Shown: positions 25,629-35,078, counted from the stretch's first letter. The stretch is 64,000 nucleotides of DNA from Gimesia benthica (GCF_009720525.1 NZ_CP043930.1:3504501-3568500), one strand, 5' to 3'. Made by a program: numbers and translations. Notes: generated by a model from the sequence alone, not told the origin.

Positions 25629-28049
25629 ATGAATCAACGAAGGACCTGCCTGGTGACAGGACTTTTGTGCCTGATCATGGGCCATTCCCTGCTTGCCGCT
25701 CCCGATCCGGCCCCCTTTGTTTCCGGCTTCGACCGCTTCGGACGCCATGAGGAACTTCCGAAGGGGACTGCAGGCCGACTGTTGATCAGCGAACTGAGCT
25801 GCGCCGCCTGTCATCCCACAACACAGTCTGCCCTGCAGCCCAAGGGCGGCCCCCGACTCGATGGCGTCGGCAATCGTCTGCAGCGGAAGTGGGTTACAGA
25901 ATTCCTGTCCGCCCCGCATGTCACCAAGGCGGGCACCACGATGCCCGACGTCCTGCACGGTCTGCCTGCGAACGAAAAAGCATCCACCATCCAGGCCCTG
26001 ACCGCGTTTCTGATGTCCCAACAGAAACCGTTTCCCACAATCAAAGCCACCGGCGCCAATCCGGTCCCCTACGAATTCTGGAACAAAGGGAATGTGGCGC
26101 GGGGCCGCGAACTCTATCACAAAATCGGCTGCGTCGCCTGTCATGAAACCGATGAAGACTACGAACCGGGTGAAACCAAATTTTCGCCCAACGACAAACT
26201 GCTGGCCCAGCTCGATCCGGAAGACATCAAAGAGCTCGGACTGGCGGCGGCTGTCCGTCCGGTGAATTCGGTTCCGCACCCGGATCTCACTGCGAAGTAC
26301 ACGCCACAGGCTCTGACCTTCTTCCTGCTCAATCCGGAACAGACACGTCCCGCCGGTCGCATGCCCCAGTTGAAACTCGCCGCTGTGGAAGCAGCAGACA
26401 TCGCCGCCTACCTGCTCCGAAATCAGCAACCCGGGGCCGCGACAGCTGCTACCAGCAGTGACTCTGCAGAACTGATCACCGCCGGCAAGAAACAGTTCGT
26501 CGAACTCAGATGCGTGAACTGCCATCAGGTCGACCAGTTAAAACCGACGTTCTCTGCCCGGCCTCTGAACCAGTTACAGACGACCGCCGCTGCCAGCTGT
26601 TTTCACAATCCCCAACGGAAGATGCCCGCCTATCCTCTGGATGAACTCCAGCAGACGGCGATCAAAGAATCTCTCGCCGCTCTGAAGCAAAATGAAAATC
26701 CATCTGTTGCAAACCAGCTGGCCTTTCAGCTCCTGCAGTTCAACTGCTACGCCTGCCACGAGCGTGACAAACAGGGGGGTGTCGGCTTTAACCGGAAACC
26801 GTATTTTGAAACCGCAGGTCATGTCGACCTGGGTGATGAAGGTCGGATTCCCCCCACGCTGACAGGCATCGGTTTCAAGCTGCAGAAGGGTTGGCTGTCG
26901 AAGGTTCTCAAAGGCAAAGGGGATATTCGCCCACACATGCACGCCCGCATGCCGATCTTCCCTGGTAAGGAAATTGCAGCGCTACCCAATCAGTTTGAGA
27001 AAGTCGATCGTCCACAAAAGCGATCTGAAACAGACGTCTTCCCTCAACATGCGCAGCTGGCCCCCGCCGGTCGCAGCATGCTGGAGACCGGCTGTATTCA
27101 GTGTCATCCGATCCGGGGGGAAAGTATGCCGGGTGTGGTTGGTACGGACCTCGGCGAGGTCACCAGTCGCGTGCATGCCCAGTGGTTTCACGACTTCCTG
27201 CTCGATCCCGCATCTCTCAAAGAGCGCACCCGCATGCCGACCTTCTTCCCTGATGGCAAGAGCCAGAACAAGGACGTACTCAAAGGGGATGTAGAACAAC
27301 AGATCGCCGCGATCTGGGCGTACCTCAAAGCGGGAGACAAACAGCCGCTACCGGAAAAGATTCTCGCCGCCAAGTCGAAGAATTACGAACTGGTGCCCGA
27401 CAAAAAGCCGATCATCCTGCGAACCTTTATGGAAGAGGCAGGCACACATGCGATTGCCGTGGGCTTCCCGCAGAAAGTCCATGTTGCCTTTGACGCCGAA
27501 CAGGTTCGCCCTGCCCTGGCCTGGAAAGGACGCTTCCTCGACGCACAGGGAACCTGGTTCATCCGCTTTGCCCCACCGGCAGATCCGCTGGGTGATGCAC
27601 TGATGCAGTTTCCTTCAGGGCCACCGGTCGCGTTCCTCAAACAGACAGAAGAGGTCTGGCCTGAATCCAAACCGGGAACGGATTCGCTGCAGTTCCGAGG
27701 CTATCGCATCGACAAGCAGGGCGTGCCCACGTTTCTTTACCGCTACCAGGGAATCGACATCGAAGACCGCCTGGAAGCGACTGCCAGGCAGACACTGAAA
27801 CGACGACTGACCATCAAAGCGGTCTCGCAACCAAAGACTGTCGGCACGCTCTGGTTCCGCGGACTGACGGGGAAGAACCTGAAAACCGTTGATCCGACCA
27901 CGCGACAAAACGAAGACGGCCTGCGTGTCTCCGTTGCAGAAGCCTTCGCCAAAGCAGGTCAAGAACGAACCCGGGACAAGCTCAGCGAATGGCTGATCCC
28001 CGTGCCCCTGACAGAAGACACCACGATTGAGGTGACATACCAATGGTAA
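25629..28049 (+). CDS. Secreted pentahaem c-type cytochrome (planctomycete type)
   Basis: 806 residues with signal peptide 'GLLCLIMGHSLLAAPDP'. Five haem-binding CxxCH motifs are visible: CAACH at residue 58, CVACH at 168, CVNCH at 295, CYACH at 373 and CIQCH at 489. Several nearby Met-containing segments ('TTMPDVLHGL', 'GRMPQLKLAA', 'RMPTFFPDG') could be sixth ligands. From about 600 to the end there is a haem-free beta-rich domain ('GTHAIAVGFPQKVHVAFDAE'). It is an electron acceptor or carrier for a periplasmic dehydrogenase. Its stop overlaps the start of the downstream beta-propeller gene by 7 nt, suggesting the two act together. GAGAAAGAG lies upstream of the ATG. Confidence 0.88.
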   Translation: MNQRRTCLVTGLLCLIMGHSLLAAPDPAPFVSGFDRFGRHEELPKGTAGRLLISELSCAACHPTTQSALQPKGGPRLDGVGNRLQRKWVTEFLSAPHVTKAGTTMPDVLHGLPANEKASTIQALTAFLMSQQKPFPTIKATGANPVPYEFWNKGNVARGRELYHKIGCVACHETDEDYEPGETKFSPNDKLLAQLDPEDIKELGLAAAVRPVNSVPHPDLTAKYTPQALTFFLLNPEQTRPAGRMPQLKLAAVEAADIAAYLLRNQQPGAATAATSSDSAELITAGKKQFVELRCVNCHQVDQLKPTFSARPLNQLQTTAAASCFHNPQRKMPAYPLDELQQTAIKESLAALKQNENPSVANQLAFQLLQFNCYACHERDKQGGVGFNRKPYFETAGHVDLGDEGRIPPTLTGIGFKLQKGWLSKVLKGKGDIRPHMHARMPIFPGKEIAALPNQFEKVDRPQKRSETDVFPQHAQLAPAGRSMLETGCIQCHPIRGESMPGVVGTDLGEVTSRVHAQWFHDFLLDPASLKERTRMPTFFPDGKSQNKDVLKGDVEQQIAAIWAYLKAGDKQPLPEKILAAKSKNYELVPDKKPIILRTFMEEAGTHAIAVGFPQKVHVAFDAEQVRPALAWKGRFLDAQGTWFIRFAPPADPLGDALMQFPSGPPVAFLKQTEEVWPESKPGTDSLQFRGYRIDKQGVPTFLYRYQGIDIEDRLEATARQTLKRRLTIKAVSQPKTVGTLWFRGLTGKNLKTVDPTTRQNEDGLRVSVAEAFAKAGQERTRDKLSEWLIPVPLTEDTTIEVTYQW

Positions 28050-29605
28050 AATACATTTTCACCCTGCTCACGCTGCTCTGTCTGACCAGCGTCCTGACGG
28101 CAAACAACGCGTATGCGGAGAGTGAAGACGATTATTACCGCATCGTCTCCATCATGACCCCCAAAGCGCAGACCGAGTCGCGTTCACAGAACTGGAAGCC
28201 GGCCCCCGGTGATCTGGTGCTGGAAGTCAGCGGCATCGCGGTCCTCGACGATCAGCGTATCGCGGTCGTCATCCGCAAGGGGGAGATCTGGATTCTGGAC
28301 GGCGTCTATGACGAGCCACCGAAAAACGTGACCTACAAACGGTTCGCCACCGCCCTGCATGAGCCATTGGGACTGATCTGGAAAGACGGTGCGTTCTATA
28401 CGGTGCAGCGGAGCGAGCTGACGCGGATTCGCGATACCGACGGCGATGGAACCGCCGATGAATATCTGACCGTCGCCAAAGGCTGGGGCGTCACCGGGCA
28501 CTACCACGAATATGCTTACGGACCGAAGCTCGATCACGAGGGCAACCTGTGGCTGACACTCAATATCGGACTGGGACTGAAAAAAGAACACAAGGCCCGG
28601 GCCGTCAAAGATCCAACGCTCGGCTTTGCCCAGGGACGCTGGCGCGGGTGGGGGATGAAAGTCACACCCGACGGAGAACTGGTTCCCGTCTGTGCCGGCA
28701 TGCGTTCGCCTGCGGGGATCGGCGTGAACCGGGCCGGCGATGTGTTCTACACCGATCAACAGGGGAACTGGGTCGCCACGAATACGCTGCATCACATGCG
28801 CAAAGGGGCCTTCTTTCATCACGTGGAAGCACTCGCCTCGATGGGACTCCCGGGCTCACCCATTCAGGGTGTGAAAGAGATTCCTAACGGCCTCCCCTTC
28901 CCCGAGGCGATCAAACAAATGCCGCAACTCAAACCACCGGCGGTCTGGTTTCCTTACAAAAAAGCGGGGCAGTCCACAACCGACGTGATGCTCGATAACA
29001 GTGGCGGCAAGTTTGGCCCGTTCGACGGTCAGTTTTTTGTCGGCGAATTCACTCAGGCCGCCATCAATCGCGTCTTCCTGGAACAGGTCGACGGAGAATA
29101 CCAGGGCGCCTGCTTCCCCTTCCGGGAAGGCTTCGCTTCTGCGGTCCTGCGTCTGGCACAGGGAACCGATGGCAGCGTGTTTGTCGGTCTGACCAACCGG
29201 GGCTGGAGCAGTCTCGGGACGGCGTCCTATGGTTTACAGCGTCTGGTCTGGACGGGTAAGACGCCCTTTGAGATCAAAGAGATGCGGGCGAAACCCGATG
29301 GTTTTGAGCTGGTCTTCACGCAACCCGTCGATCTGAAAACCGCGATGGATCCCCGGTCGTATCTGATGAAAAGTTACACCTACACTTACCATTCATCCTA
29401 CGGCAGCGATGAGATTCTGAACCGGGAACTCCCCATTGAACAGATCACGGTCTCGGAGGATGGCACCCGGGTCCACCTCAAAGTGAACGGCCTGCGGGAG
29501 CTGTATGTGCACGAACTGGTTGCCGCTGGTGTGAAGAACAAAGCCGGTCAGTCACTGCTGCATCCACAGGCTTACTATACGCTCAATAAGATTCCGAAAA
29601 AGTAA
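28043..29605 (+). CDS. Secreted six-bladed beta-propeller protein (sugar dehydrogenase/NHL-like), partner of the cytochrome
   Basis: 520 residues. Signal peptide 'IFTLLTLLCLTSVLTANNAY'. Propeller strands include 'GIAVLDDQRIAVVIRKGEIW', 'HEPLGLIWKDGAFYTVQRSE', 'RIRDTDGDGTADEYLTVAKG' (a Ca-binding-like DxDGDG loop), 'GMRSPAGIGVNRAGDVFYTD' and 'GTDGSVFVGLTNRGW'. Resembles the propeller of membrane-bound dehydrogenase/L-sorbosone dehydrogenase-type proteins, but lacks its own haem motif. The haem function seems to be supplied by the overlapping pentahaem cytochrome upstream. The C-terminal 120 residues form an Ig-like or CBM-like domain. Substrate unknown. Confidence 0.8.
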   Translation: MVKYIFTLLTLLCLTSVLTANNAYAESEDDYYRIVSIMTPKAQTESRSQNWKPAPGDLVLEVSGIAVLDDQRIAVVIRKGEIWILDGVYDEPPKNVTYKRFATALHEPLGLIWKDGAFYTVQRSELTRIRDTDGDGTADEYLTVAKGWGVTGHYHEYAYGPKLDHEGNLWLTLNIGLGLKKEHKARAVKDPTLGFAQGRWRGWGMKVTPDGELVPVCAGMRSPAGIGVNRAGDVFYTDQQGNWVATNTLHHMRKGAFFHHVEALASMGLPGSPIQGVKEIPNGLPFPEAIKQMPQLKPPAVWFPYKKAGQSTTDVMLDNSGGKFGPFDGQFFVGEFTQAAINRVFLEQVDGEYQGACFPFREGFASAVLRLAQGTDGSVFVGLTNRGWSSLGTASYGLQRLVWTGKTPFEIKEMRAKPDGFELVFTQPVDLKTAMDPRSYLMKSYTYTYHSSYGSDEILNRELPIEQITVSEDGTRVHLKVNGLRELYVHELVAAGVKNKAGQSLLHPQAYYTLNKIPKK

Positions 29606-29676
29606 AAGAGATCCTGGAACTACTCGTGTGCGTCGACCCTGGCAGCTTCCTGTTGCCTGCAGCAGTATGTTCTATC

Positions 29677-29819
29677 ACGTAGGGGTAGCCCTGTGTGGCT
29701 ACCCGTAGAGCGAGTCTGTCTGCGTTTGGTAGTACGAATATTTGAGAACGCTGCCTTCGTTGCCTGCATAACGGTCAAAATTCACCAGGCGGGCGGACAC
29801 ACAGGTACCGCCCCTACGT
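29677..29819. repeat. MITE-like element with ~31-bp imperfect terminal inverted repeats
   Basis: The left end starts ACGTAGGGG (29677) and the right end finishes CCCCTACGT (29819). Inside these, 'CTGTGTG' and 'CACACAG' also pair, so the ends match over about 31 bp with a few mismatches. The left end carries its own hairpin (GGGTAGCC and GGCTACCC around 29683-29705). The 143-bp element has no gene. An 86-codon frame starting at 29693 runs through it and is spurious. This looks like a non-autonomous mobile repeat or a REP-type element. I see no clear target-site duplication. Confidence 0.65.
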
Positions 29820-29870
29820 CTGATTCCATCACGAGAAGTGCAACCCACATTCAAAATGACAACGATCCCG

Positions 29871-30404
29871 CTAATTCAGAAAGCCGCGTTCGCGTAATTC
29901 CTGAATGTTGCCCGGGGCACTTTCCCAGACCCGTTCGGCGGCGTAACGCATGATGGCGATGCCTCCCATGCCGGGCGGTGCACTGAGGATCGCGGTGTGC
30001 TCTTCCTCTTCGTCGTCCAGTTGTTTATTCAGTTTGTCGACTGCTTCCTCGACGCTGTCGCTGACAATCCGCTCGGGTCCGCTGGTGTTGGAGAACTTCA
30101 GATTGGAGAAACCCGCAGTCCGCGAGAGCAGGAACGCAGCCAGGTCCGCCTCTTCCTGCTCTTCAAAGAAGTTACGAAACTCGGGCTCCATCGAATCGGG
30201 CGTGATGATCATCGCCCGCGTGATCAGGACTTCCCCTTTGCGGACCTTGACCGTCGCCCCGGGTTCGGGTGCGCCGGTCACCAGATAATAAGGAAGCTGC
30301 TGATCTCCAAACGTAAACAGGGAGAAATTCACGGGACGCTCAATCCGTACTGCAGTCCAGATTTCGAAGAAGCGCTGCTCATCGAACTCGTGAGAAAAAT
30401 TCAT
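29871..30404 (-). CDS. Conserved hypothetical protein (acidic, cytoplasmic)
   Basis: 177 residues, no signal peptide or membrane segment. The N-terminal half is beta-rich ('FSLFTFGDQQLPYYLVTGAP', 'GATVKVRKGEVLITRAMIIT'). The C-terminal half is acidic and helical ('EEAVDKLNKQLDDEEEE') and ends with 'RYAAERVWESAPGNIQELRE'. I do not recognise the family. It follows the NHL gene on the same strand after 59 nt, so the two may share a transcript. The gene stops next to the MITE-like repeat. Confidence 0.6.
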   Translation of the reverse strand: MNFSHEFDEQRFFEIWTAVRIERPVNFSLFTFGDQQLPYYLVTGAPEPGATVKVRKGEVLITRAMIITPDSMEPEFRNFFEEQEEADLAAFLLSRTAGFSNLKFSNTSGPERIVSDSVEEAVDKLNKQLDDEEEEHTAILSAPPGMGGIAIMRYAAERVWESAPGNIQELRERGFLN

Positions 30405-30463
30405 CAGGTTCCAACCGGGGTGAAGAGATTAAAGCGAGTGTGAACTTCAGGATCAAAGTCGTG

Positions 30464-31543
30464 TCAGCTGACTTTCTTGAGTTTGCTGATACGGCCCGTC
30501 GAGACCCATTCGGTGACAAAAATGTTACCCGCCTGATCGAAGCAGGCATCGTGAGGATGCACGAAGCGACCGGCTTCCCACTGCTCGGGCTGCGTGCGAA
30601 TCTTAAAACCATCCAGCACGCGGTTCGTCCAGTCCTGATCGTAGCCCAGGTGAGTGATTACCTGGTTCTGTTTATCGAACAGGGTCACCCGGGCATGCAG
30701 ATCGGAGACCAGCATGATGTCTCCCTGGATGTCGATGTCTGCAGGGAAACTGACCGTGTTGACAAAGCCCAGGTGTTTACCATCCAGGCTGAAATACTGG
30801 AGTCGGTGATTGGCCCGGTCACAGACGGCGATCTTAGGTGTGCCATCGCGGGTGTCGAGCCACATGCCGTGCGGCGTTTTCATTTTGCCCGCTTCGGTCC
30901 CGCTGCCTCCCCAGAAAAACTCGGGCTTCCCGTCGCTCGTGTATTTGTGAATATAGTGGGAGCCGTAACCATCGCCGACATAAAATCCCCCATCGGGGGC
31001 GAAGGCAATGTTGGTGGGACTGTAGCGTTGTTTGGCGTCCTGATAATGCGCGGGCGCAGCGGGTCGTCCAATCTTCCAGACAACTTCCCCTGTGAGACTG
31101 GTTTTGGCGACGATGCCGTGCTTCACATCGGAGAGATACAGGAATTCCTCGTTGCCTTCCTTACGGACATCAATGCCGTGACCGCCGCCGTGATATTCCT
31201 TTCCGAAAGAGCGGACGAATTTCCCATCGGCGTCAAACACCACGATGGCATCCAGGGGCGTCTTCGCGCGGGAGCGATGTTTGATATAAATCAGACCGGC
31301 CTCGTCGACACAGACGCCGTGCGTCTCACCCCACTTGATGTGCTTGGGCGTTCCGCCCCACCCGTGCGTGACTTCATACTGAAACGCGTCTTCTCCGACA
31401 AGCGGCGGCTTAGTGCCTGCTTTGTCGTCAGCCCCCAGAATCGCGGGAGCAAAAAAACTGCCGGCAACCGCGGCCCCTGCGGTTTTCAAAAATGTGCGGC
31501 GGGAATCAATGTGAGTAGAACAAGCGGTGGAACGTTGAGTCAT
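30464..31543 (-). CDS. Tat-exported NHL-repeat beta-propeller protein
   Basis: 359 residues from ATG 31543. A twin-arginine signal, 'SRRTFLKTAGAAVAGSFFAP' (S-R-R-x-F-L-K), indicates export of a folded protein. NHL-like blades follow: 'THGVCVDEAGLIYIKH', 'AIVVFDADGKFVRSFGKEYH', 'PTNIAFAPDGGFYVGDGYGS', 'PHGMWLDTRDGTPKIAVCDR' and 'VHPHDACFDQAGNIFVTEWV'. This is a six-bladed propeller of the peptidylglycine-lyase/NHL type; no catalytic residues are certain. A longer frame to 31579 adds 12 residues before the Tat signal and is less likely. It is divergent from the HlyD-like gene at 31869. Confidence 0.82.
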   Translation of the reverse strand: MTQRSTACSTHIDSRRTFLKTAGAAVAGSFFAPAILGADDKAGTKPPLVGEDAFQYEVTHGWGGTPKHIKWGETHGVCVDEAGLIYIKHRSRAKTPLDAIVVFDADGKFVRSFGKEYHGGGHGIDVRKEGNEEFLYLSDVKHGIVAKTSLTGEVVWKIGRPAAPAHYQDAKQRYSPTNIAFAPDGGFYVGDGYGSHYIHKYTSDGKPEFFWGGSGTEAGKMKTPHGMWLDTRDGTPKIAVCDRANHRLQYFSLDGKHLGFVNTVSFPADIDIQGDIMLVSDLHARVTLFDKQNQVITHLGYDQDWTNRVLDGFKIRTQPEQWEAGRFVHPHDACFDQAGNIFVTEWVSTGRISKLKKVS

Positions 31544-31868
31544 GAGCAGACGACCTGAATCGAGAAAGATTTCTGGCAAAATACGTGAGGTTCACGTAAG
31601 ACAAGGAGGGCCCATCCACCTGATCTTAACGGACGGAATGCGGTCACCTCAATTGTGGATCGGAAAAAATAGGGTATTCTGACAATGTTCTCCACGCCAG
31701 GCTGCTCAGTTTACCGTCAGTCGGGCGGTCCGCCCCCGATTAAGATGGTCTTTGAGCAGTGAATGTGATATGAGACATTTCCGCCGGAAAACGTGTGTTT
31801 TCGGTGCTCTGGCTCACGTTAGCAGAATTCAAGCTCACTGCTGTCCTGATAAAAGGAAGAGAATCACC
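31544..31868. promoter_or_regulatory. Divergent intergenic region; weak promoter candidate for the HlyD-like gene
   Basis: 325 bp. TTGTGG (31653-31658) and TATTCT (31675-31680) are 16 nt apart and would direct plus-strand transcription. AAGGAAGAG at about 31854-31862 is the ribosome site for ATG 31869. Nothing else is recognised. Confidence 0.35.
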
Positions 31869-32771
31869 ATGAACCGGTTGTGTGCCTCAATCTGTTTGTT
31901 CACCACCCTGGCTGGTCTGCAGATCGCCACGCCGCTGGCTCTGTCGGCGGATGAGCGTGCAGCGTCGGACGCACCCCTGCGCATCGACTCGGTGCTGGTG
32001 ACCGTCATCGAGCAGGTCGAAGTCCCCGCGCGGGAAGTCGGGCAGTTGACCAACCTCAGAGTCCGGGAAGGCATGACCATCGAACGGGGCGCCCTGCTGG
32101 CCCAGATTGAAGACTCCGAAGCCCGGCTGCTGCTCAAGCAGGCACAACTGGAATATGAAACCGCGCGGCTCAAAGCGGAGAATGACGTCGATCTCCGGTT
32201 CGCCCGTAAATCGCATGAAGTGGCGAACGCGGAACTGCAGCGAGCCAAAGATTCAATCCAGAAATACCCGAAGAGTATCTCTAAAACCGAACTGGACCGT
32301 CTGCAGTTGACCGCAGAGAAAGCGGAGCTGGAAATCGAACAGGCAACCGAAGAGGCGAAGACCGCCCAACTGGAAGCAAAACTGAAACAGAATGCAGAAG
32401 AGATCGCGGCTTTAGCTGTGGAGAAACGGAAAGTGGTTTCCCCGATTGACGGGATGGTGGTGCAGATCATGACCCGGACCGGAGAATGGGTGCGTCCGGG
32501 TGAGACGGTGATGCGGTTACTGAAACTCGATCGTCTGCGGGCTGAAGGCTTGATCAACGTGTCACTGCTGCAGGAGCGGGATCTAAAAGACCGTCCCGTG
32601 GTGCTGCTGGTCAACCCGGGTACGAAACAAGAGCAGAAGTTCCAGGGCAAAATTTCATTCGTCAGTCCCGAGATCAATGCGGTCAATAACCAGACCCGTG
32701 TCTGGGCCGACATTGAAAACCCGGACCTCAAACTGAAACCGGGCATGCGTGCCTCGCTGATCATTCAATAA
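31869..32771 (+). CDS. HlyD-family periplasmic adaptor protein
   Basis: 300 residues from ATG 31869 with AAGGAAGAG 6 nt upstream; the frame runs 39 codons further but without a ribosome site. Signal peptide 'LFTTLAGLQIATPLALSADE'. First half-lipoyl 'GQLTNLRVREGMTIERGALL', then a long alpha-hairpin coiled coil (residues about 80-180, 'LLKQAQLEYETARLKAENDV'). Second half-lipoyl 'VVSPIDGMVVQIMTRTGEWV', and a beta-barrel 'KISFVSPEINAVNNQTRVWA'. Membrane-fusion proteins couple inner-membrane pumps to the envelope. Neither RND, MFS nor ABC pump genes adjoin it. Instead an M50 protease/HlyD fusion follows after 31 nt, so the partner is probably that protein. Confidence 0.85.
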   Translation: MNRLCASICLFTTLAGLQIATPLALSADERAASDAPLRIDSVLVTVIEQVEVPAREVGQLTNLRVREGMTIERGALLAQIEDSEARLLLKQAQLEYETARLKAENDVDLRFARKSHEVANAELQRAKDSIQKYPKSISKTELDRLQLTAEKAELEIEQATEEAKTAQLEAKLKQNAEEIAALAVEKRKVVSPIDGMVVQIMTRTGEWVRPGETVMRLLKLDRLRAEGLINVSLLQERDLKDRPVVLLVNPGTKQEQKFQGKISFVSPEINAVNNQTRVWADIENPDLKLKPGMRASLIIQ

Positions 32772-32802
32772 ACTTCCGCGACTGAGAAGGCGGTCCTCCC
32801 TC

Positions 32803-35016
32803 ATGTCTATCGGCGCCCAGAACTATTCGAACCAGCCACTGCATCTGCGGATGCGGGCCGACCTGCAGGTGCAGCCGCTTCAGTTTGGTGGTAAGACGTA
32901 CTGGGGCATCAAGGATCCGTTTTCGCTCCAGTACTATCAGCTCAGGGACGAGGAATACTTCATCCTGAAACAGCTGGACGGCGTGGCTTCATTCGAAAGT
33001 ATCCGCAGGCAGTACGAAAAAAAGTTCCTGCCTCAGAAACTGGAAGCCTCACACCTGCAGGGCTTTTTATCGCGACTGCACGAAGCGGGACTGATTCTGG
33101 CCGATGCCCTCGGCCAGGGTGAAATTCTGCTGGAACGTCAGACTCAGAAACAGCAACAGGCCCGGCGGGCCCGCTGGATGAATCCGCTGGCCATTCGCTT
33201 CCGGGGCGTTGACCCACATCGACTGCTGACCTGGCTGCAGCCGGTCGCGGCACTCTGTTTTACTCCCTGGTTTCTGCTGGCGACGCTGCTGCTGTTGCTC
33301 TCAGCGGTAACGCTCGTCTTCACACACTTCGATGCTGTAGTCGCCCAACTGCCCGAGTTCACCACCTTTTTTGAGGCGAAGAACCTGGTTCTGCTCGGGG
33401 TCAGTCTGGCGCTGGTCAAGATCCTGCACGAACTGGGTCACGCGCTCGCCTGCCGTCACTTTGGTGGGGAGTGTCGCGAAATGGGCGTCATGCTGCTGGC
33501 CTTCATCCCCTGCCTGTACGTCAACGTCAGCGATGCGTGGACGATGCCGCAGAAGTGGCACCGGATCATCGTAAGCTCGGCGGGCATCCTCGTAGAACTG
33601 ATTATCTCGTCGCTCTGTGTCTTTCTCTGGTGGTTTACGTATCCCGGCCTGTTTCATTCGCTCTGCCTGAATATTGTCTTCGTCTGCTCGGTGAGCACGC
33701 TGCTACTCAACGGTAATCCGCTGCTCCGCTACGATGGCTACTACATCCTGCTGGACCTGGTCGAAGTTCCGAACCTGAGACAGCGGGCTCAGACCATTGT
33801 TTCCAACCGCGTGCATCATTTTTTCTTCGGACACAAAGCTGACACCCTGCTCCGCGAACCCCGTCGGCTGCGGCGTTTTCTGTTTGCCTACGGCGTCGCC
33901 TCGGCGATTTACCGCTGGCTGGTTGTGTTTCTGATTGTGACCGTCTGTTATTATGTACTGGAACCCTACGGCCTGGAGATCATCGCGCAGGTCCTGGGAG
34001 CCTTTGTCTTTTTGGGAATGCTGATCGTGCCCGTCAAATCCGGAATCAAGGAAATTCAGACTTACGCGAACGCAGGCCGCATCGACGGTGGTCGCTTTGT
34101 CCGGCGTGGGGCACTGGTCATCCTGATCCTGATGGGGCTGCTGCTGATTCCCTTCCCGCACCGCATCTCCGCTCCGGCGCTGATTGAACTACAGGACGCA
34201 AAGCACGTCTATGTCACGTCCCCGGGGTTTGTCGCTTCCATCGCCAGCCCTCAAACCGTGGTTGAACCGGGGGCCCTCATTGCCCGCCTGCAGAACGATC
34301 AGATCAATCTGGAAATTCTCAAGCTCAAAGGACAGATCAGCGAACAGCAGATTCGCATCACCACGCTCAAGACGCGCCAGGTCGACGATCCCGAGGCCGC
34401 CCGCGAACTGCCCACCGCCGAGGAACAGCTGACCGATCTCAAGGACCAGCTCGCACAACGGCTGACCGATCAACGTCGGCTCACCCTGACTGCCCCCGTG
34501 GGAGGGACCTTGATTCCCGCGCCGCGTACACCCGCACCTGCCGATGCAGCAGAGTTGCCTGAATGGGTCGGCTCTCCCTTCGATGCGGATAACCAGCACT
34601 GCTTTCTGAAGCGGGGGACCTGGCTCTGTTCGCTGGGAAATCCCCGGGCGCTGCAGGCCAGCCTGATTGTGGATCAGGAGGACGTCGAGTATGTGCAGGC
34701 GGGGCAGACCGTGCGAATCCTGCTCGACGAATATCCGGATCAGGTCATCACAGGCACGATCGACGACATCGCGGAGATCGACCTCGAAGATCTGCACCCC
34801 AACCTGATTCACCGGGAAGAGGTGATTACTGAAGTCGATGCCGAGGGCAAGCGGCGGCTCAGCAGCACTTCCTACCTGGTGCGGGTCAAACTGGATGTGA
34901 CAGACGAACAACCCGTGATTCACGCTTCCGGACAGGCCAAAATCGTGGTTGCCCCGGAATCCCTGGGAAAAAAAACTTATCGCGGTCTGCGCAAGACCTT
35001 TCGGTTACTGCAATAA
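32803..35016 (+). CDS. M50-type membrane metalloprotease fused to an HlyD-like adaptor
   Basis: 737 residues. Residues 1-110 form a PqqD-like winged-helix domain ('YYQLRDEEYFILKQLDGVAS', 'LHEAGLILADALGQ'). A polytopic membrane domain carries 'ALVKILHELGHALACRHFGG' (HExxH at 209) and 'NGNPLLRYDGYYILLDLVEV', where Asp311 would be the third zinc ligand as in site-2 proteases. From about 455 to the end is a periplasmic adaptor ('HVYVTSPGFVASIASPQTVV', a coiled coil, 'SYLVRVKLDVTDEQPVIHAS'). This architecture resembles YydH-type proteins of peptide export/modification loci, where PqqD-like domains bind peptides. No precursor peptide or radical-SAM gene is recognised nearby. Confidence 0.82.
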   Translation: MSIGAQNYSNQPLHLRMRADLQVQPLQFGGKTYWGIKDPFSLQYYQLRDEEYFILKQLDGVASFESIRRQYEKKFLPQKLEASHLQGFLSRLHEAGLILADALGQGEILLERQTQKQQQARRARWMNPLAIRFRGVDPHRLLTWLQPVAALCFTPWFLLATLLLLLSAVTLVFTHFDAVVAQLPEFTTFFEAKNLVLLGVSLALVKILHELGHALACRHFGGECREMGVMLLAFIPCLYVNVSDAWTMPQKWHRIIVSSAGILVELIISSLCVFLWWFTYPGLFHSLCLNIVFVCSVSTLLLNGNPLLRYDGYYILLDLVEVPNLRQRAQTIVSNRVHHFFFGHKADTLLREPRRLRRFLFAYGVASAIYRWLVVFLIVTVCYYVLEPYGLEIIAQVLGAFVFLGMLIVPVKSGIKEIQTYANAGRIDGGRFVRRGALVILILMGLLLIPFPHRISAPALIELQDAKHVYVTSPGFVASIASPQTVVEPGALIARLQNDQINLEILKLKGQISEQQIRITTLKTRQVDDPEAARELPTAEEQLTDLKDQLAQRLTDQRRLTLTAPVGGTLIPAPRTPAPADAAELPEWVGSPFDADNQHCFLKRGTWLCSLGNPRALQASLIVDQEDVEYVQAGQTVRILLDEYPDQVITGTIDDIAEIDLEDLHPNLIHREEVITEVDAEGKRRLSSTSYLVRVKLDVTDEQPVIHASGQAKIVVAPESLGKKTYRGLRKTFRLLQ

Positions 35017-35078
35017 AGCACACCCCAGCACACCTTCTTTGCCTGATTTAACATTCACTATTCTGACAAGATCACCAT

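Noticed and set aside
29693..29953. 86-codon frame across the repeat element
   Set aside because: Runs through the inverted-repeat ends of the MITE-like element and into the gene on the other strand; typical of spurious annotations.
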